A stretch of 6,791 bases of DNA from an uncultured Holophagaceae bacterium (GTDB lineage: Bacteria > Acidobacteriota > Holophagae > Holophagales > Holophagaceae). Where the stretch lies: the NCBI GenBank assembly GCA_903890595.1, contig CAITBU010000448.1, forward strand, positions 1-6,791, written 5' to 3'. Positions 4,905-6,791 of the stretch are shown here, in pieces (the first letter of the stretch is position 1; each line of letters starts with the position of its first letter). Under the pieces are notes generated by a model. It did not search any database, had not been told where the DNA came from, and was given only the letters and a program-made list of their open reading frames with translations. Made by a program: the position numbers and the translations under genes.

Positions 4905-6791
4905 TTACCAGGTGAAGTCTTGGGTCTTGGTCGTGCCGGCAACACCCATCACGATGTTGTCGAATTGCTGGGAGGGGGTGGTCCCGGGATTGGCGACAAC
5001 GCGGCTGAGGGTAATCCCTGCGGGCAGGGTGACCGTGTAGGAACCATCTGACTTGGTGCGGGTATTGACCAGCTTGAAGTTGCTACCGGTGCCACCATAC
5101 CGGACCTGGACCATGATGTTGGGCCTTCCCTGGGGCGGCGTGCTCGTGTCCCAGACATACCCCGTCAGGATGGCCCCATCGGGGAGGGTGATGGTCCCCA
5201 GGTCCAGGCTGGGGGCCGAGGGGTTAGGTGAAACAAGGTTCGCAGCAACATTGATGGCAACAGGGGCTCCGGGCTGGGGCCCGTTATAGGCAGAGGAGCC
5301 GAAGAACTCGTTGGTGTAGATCGAGAAGCCCAACTTCACGGTCTGGGCGGGGGTTGTTGTGTACATTTCCAGGATGCCTTCAGAGTTGGAGATCTCCTGG
5401 CTCAGTCCGCTCAGATCGAGGGTCTTGTAGAGGTCGCCCCTGGCCTGGCTGATGGGATGGTTGCCCGAGTCCACCAGCTTCAGGGTGATCTTGCCCACAG
5501 AGGCGCTAAAGTTCTGAACCACATCGGCGACACCTGCGTTGAGTAGGGTCGCTGACTGGCCCCGGCAGAGGGCATTGTAGTTGCCGGGTTGGAGCCACAG
5601 GCGGTACTGACCGTCCACATCGGTCCGGGTGCTCTCGGCTCCCGGCGTATTCAGGCCCGCGGTTGCGTCCTGAAAGCGGACTGGGATGCCAACCACCGGT
5701 GAGCCACCGCTGTTCGTTAACACGGTGCCCGAGATCTTGTGGCCCGGCCACAGCCTCATGCTGCCCGACTGGGTGACTCCTGCTGTCACGGTGATCTTGG
5801 TGGCCTGGGTGCTGTTTTTGCCACCACCGGTACCCACAGGGGGGGTGTCCATGAAGTTGGCAGAGCCATAGGGCACATAGCGGGTCTTGTTGCGGACGCT
5901 CACGTAGTAGGTCCCTGGGGCCACATTGAAGACGAAGGTACCGTCGGGGCCAGTGCTGGCAGAAGCAAGGGTCTGGCCCGAGGCGAAATCGCAGAGGGCG
6001 ATCTGCATGCCGGGGAGGGGCACATCGGTTGGATTGGCCATGCCCGTGAGGCTCCCAGCCAACCGTCCACCCGCAATCAGGGCGAAGTCCTTGGTAAGCA
6101 TGGCATCGCTCACTGTGACCTTCCCGGCCTTGAACTGGCTGGAGACGGGCCCAGTGGCGGACCACCAGCCACTGGCGGCAAAGCTGGCGGTGCCCAGGTT
6201 CATGGCGCCGACGACATAGTCTCCGGCGGGCACCCGGACCGTATAGGTGCCATCTGCTGCGGTCTGCGTGACGCCCATGAGGGTGAGGCCGCCAAAGCTG
6301 CAGACCCCTACGCCAATCCCTGCCAGGGGCTCACCCGCCAGGTTCTTCACGGTGCCGGTGATGCCGAAGGGGGCGGCCAGGTTGGCCAGGGCGTTCTTCG
6401 ATTCTTCATCTTGCGTCATGGCGATCTGAAGGGCCGTCAACATGGCGGAGGTTGTGAGTGCCGAGCTGGGGACGTTGCCCATGTTGCTGTACACGGTTCC
6501 CTGGATGGCGAGAACTGCGCCGTTGCCAAGGGACGCAAGGGTGCCTCCCCCGGTTGTGATGGAGGTCGTAACGAGACCAAAGGTTGCATGGGTGTAAGGA
6601 TCGATGTTGTTGGCGGTGGTGCTGGTGACAAAGCTCAGGAGCGTAAAGGTGGGGGTGCTCCCATTGGCGGGGATCAGGGCCTGGACGGCGTGGCTGGGCC
6701 CAGGAACGAAGCCCGCTGGGGCCTGAAGGCTGTAGCTGCCGCTGGCATCCGTGAGGCAGGTGGCGATGACAGCCCCCACCTGGAGGCCAGC
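4905..6791 (-). CDS. Large protein of repeated carboxypeptidase-regulatory-like domains, 5' end outside window
   Basis: These are the C-terminal 628 residues (numbered from the window edge); the frame is still open at 6791, and the GTG at 6779 is probably internal. No specific family is recognised. The protein has at least six copies of a beta-sandwich unit like the CarboxypepD_reg (transthyretin/Cna-B-like) fold. Each has an acidic-Gly turn then an aromatic strand: TDASGSYSL (14), TAADGTYTV (177), TGPDGTFVF (280), TDVDGQYRL (390), the degenerate SNSEGILEM (468) and TKSDGSYTV (579). Most are soon followed by a P-[AG]-G/PG turn, as in VPAGDYVV and APGTYYVSV. Units begin with ITGTV, LAGSL, ISGTV, ITLKL or LTGYV. 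Residues about 60-140 break the pattern: NIDPYTHATFGLVTTS and a region likely to be helical. Composition is Gly/Thr/Ser/Val-rich and fits an extracellular or surface protein; the signal peptide would lie outside the window. The end, TQDFTW, is not a sorting signal I recognise. No enzyme motif is visible. It is convergent with rsmB, with a 30-bp gap holding no clear terminator. Confidence 0.85.
   Translation of the reverse strand, partial: AGLQVGAVIATCLTDASGSYSLQAPAGFVPGPSHAVQALIPANGSTPTFTLLSFVTSTTANNIDPYTHATFGLVTTSITTGGGTLASLGNGAVLAIQGTVYSNMGNVPSSALTTSAMLTALQIAMTQDEESKNALANLAAPFGITGTVKNLAGEPLAGIGVGVCSFGGLTLMGVTQTAADGTYTVRVPAGDYVVGAMNLGTASFAASGWWSATGPVSSQFKAGKVTVSDAMLTKDFALIAGGRLAGSLTGMANPTDVPLPGMQIALCDFASGQTLASASTGPDGTFVFNVAPGTYYVSVRNKTRYVPYGSANFMDTPPVGTGGGKNSTQATKITVTAGVTQSGSMRLWPGHKISGTVLTNSGGSPVVGIPVRFQDATAGLNTPGAESTRTDVDGQYRLWLQPGNYNALCRGQSATLLNAGVADVVQNFSASVGKITLKLVDSGNHPISQARGDLYKTLDLSGLSQEISNSEGILEMYTTTPAQTVKLGFSIYTNEFFGSSAYNGPQPGAPVAINVAANLVSPNPSAPSLDLGTITLPDGAILTGYVWDTSTPPQGRPNIMVQVRYGGTGSNFKLVNTRTKSDGSYTVTLPAGITLSRVVANPGTTPSQQFDNIVMGVAGTTKTQDFTW

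Noticed and set aside
1..6791. tRNA, rRNA, CRISPR array, insertion sequence or phage remnant
   Set aside because: No cloverleaf, regular spaced repeats, transposase-like protein or terminal inverted repeats were seen; coding genes account for nearly the whole window.

Overview
The window is GC-rich bacterial DNA, packed with genes and with little intergenic space. GTG starts, strong G/C third positions and long antisense open frames all fit a high-GC genome. The gene set (LonA, NrdR, an OsmC-family protein, a CsgG-like secreted protein, RsmB, and a large secreted protein of repeated carboxypeptidase-regulatory-like domains) fits a Gram-negative bacterium. An Acidobacteriota-type organism (Holophaga/Geothrix-like) is a guess from overall flavour only; no rRNA or clade-specific marker is present.

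Layout. (1) Minus strand, 2301 down to 1: an OsmC-family peroxidase-like protein, then nrdR (GTG start, 8 bp after the OsmC stop), then lon (GTG start, 28 bp after the nrdR stop). Lon runs off the left edge just after its Walker A motif. The spacing suggests one transcript of stress/homeostasis functions: thiol peroxide defence, control of ribonucleotide reductase, and protein quality control. (2) A 77-bp divergent intergenic region (2302-2378) holds an imperfect 20-bp palindrome. (3) Plus strand, 2379-4874: a secreted CsgG-like protein with TPR-like helices and a C-terminal SHOCT domain, then rsmB (16S rRNA m5C methyltransferase). Both have nearly the same start-site sequence. (4) Minus strand, 6791 down to 4905, convergent with rsmB: the C-terminal 628 residues of a large repeat protein whose start lies beyond the right edge. 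Its base composition is visibly less GC-rich than that of its neighbours.

No tRNA, rRNA, CRISPR array, insertion sequence or prophage gene was seen. Most of the window is ordinary core genome. The least standard parts are the CsgG-TPR-SHOCT protein, the repeat-domain surface protein, the osmC-nrdR-lon arrangement, and the small symmetric elements around the start sites.
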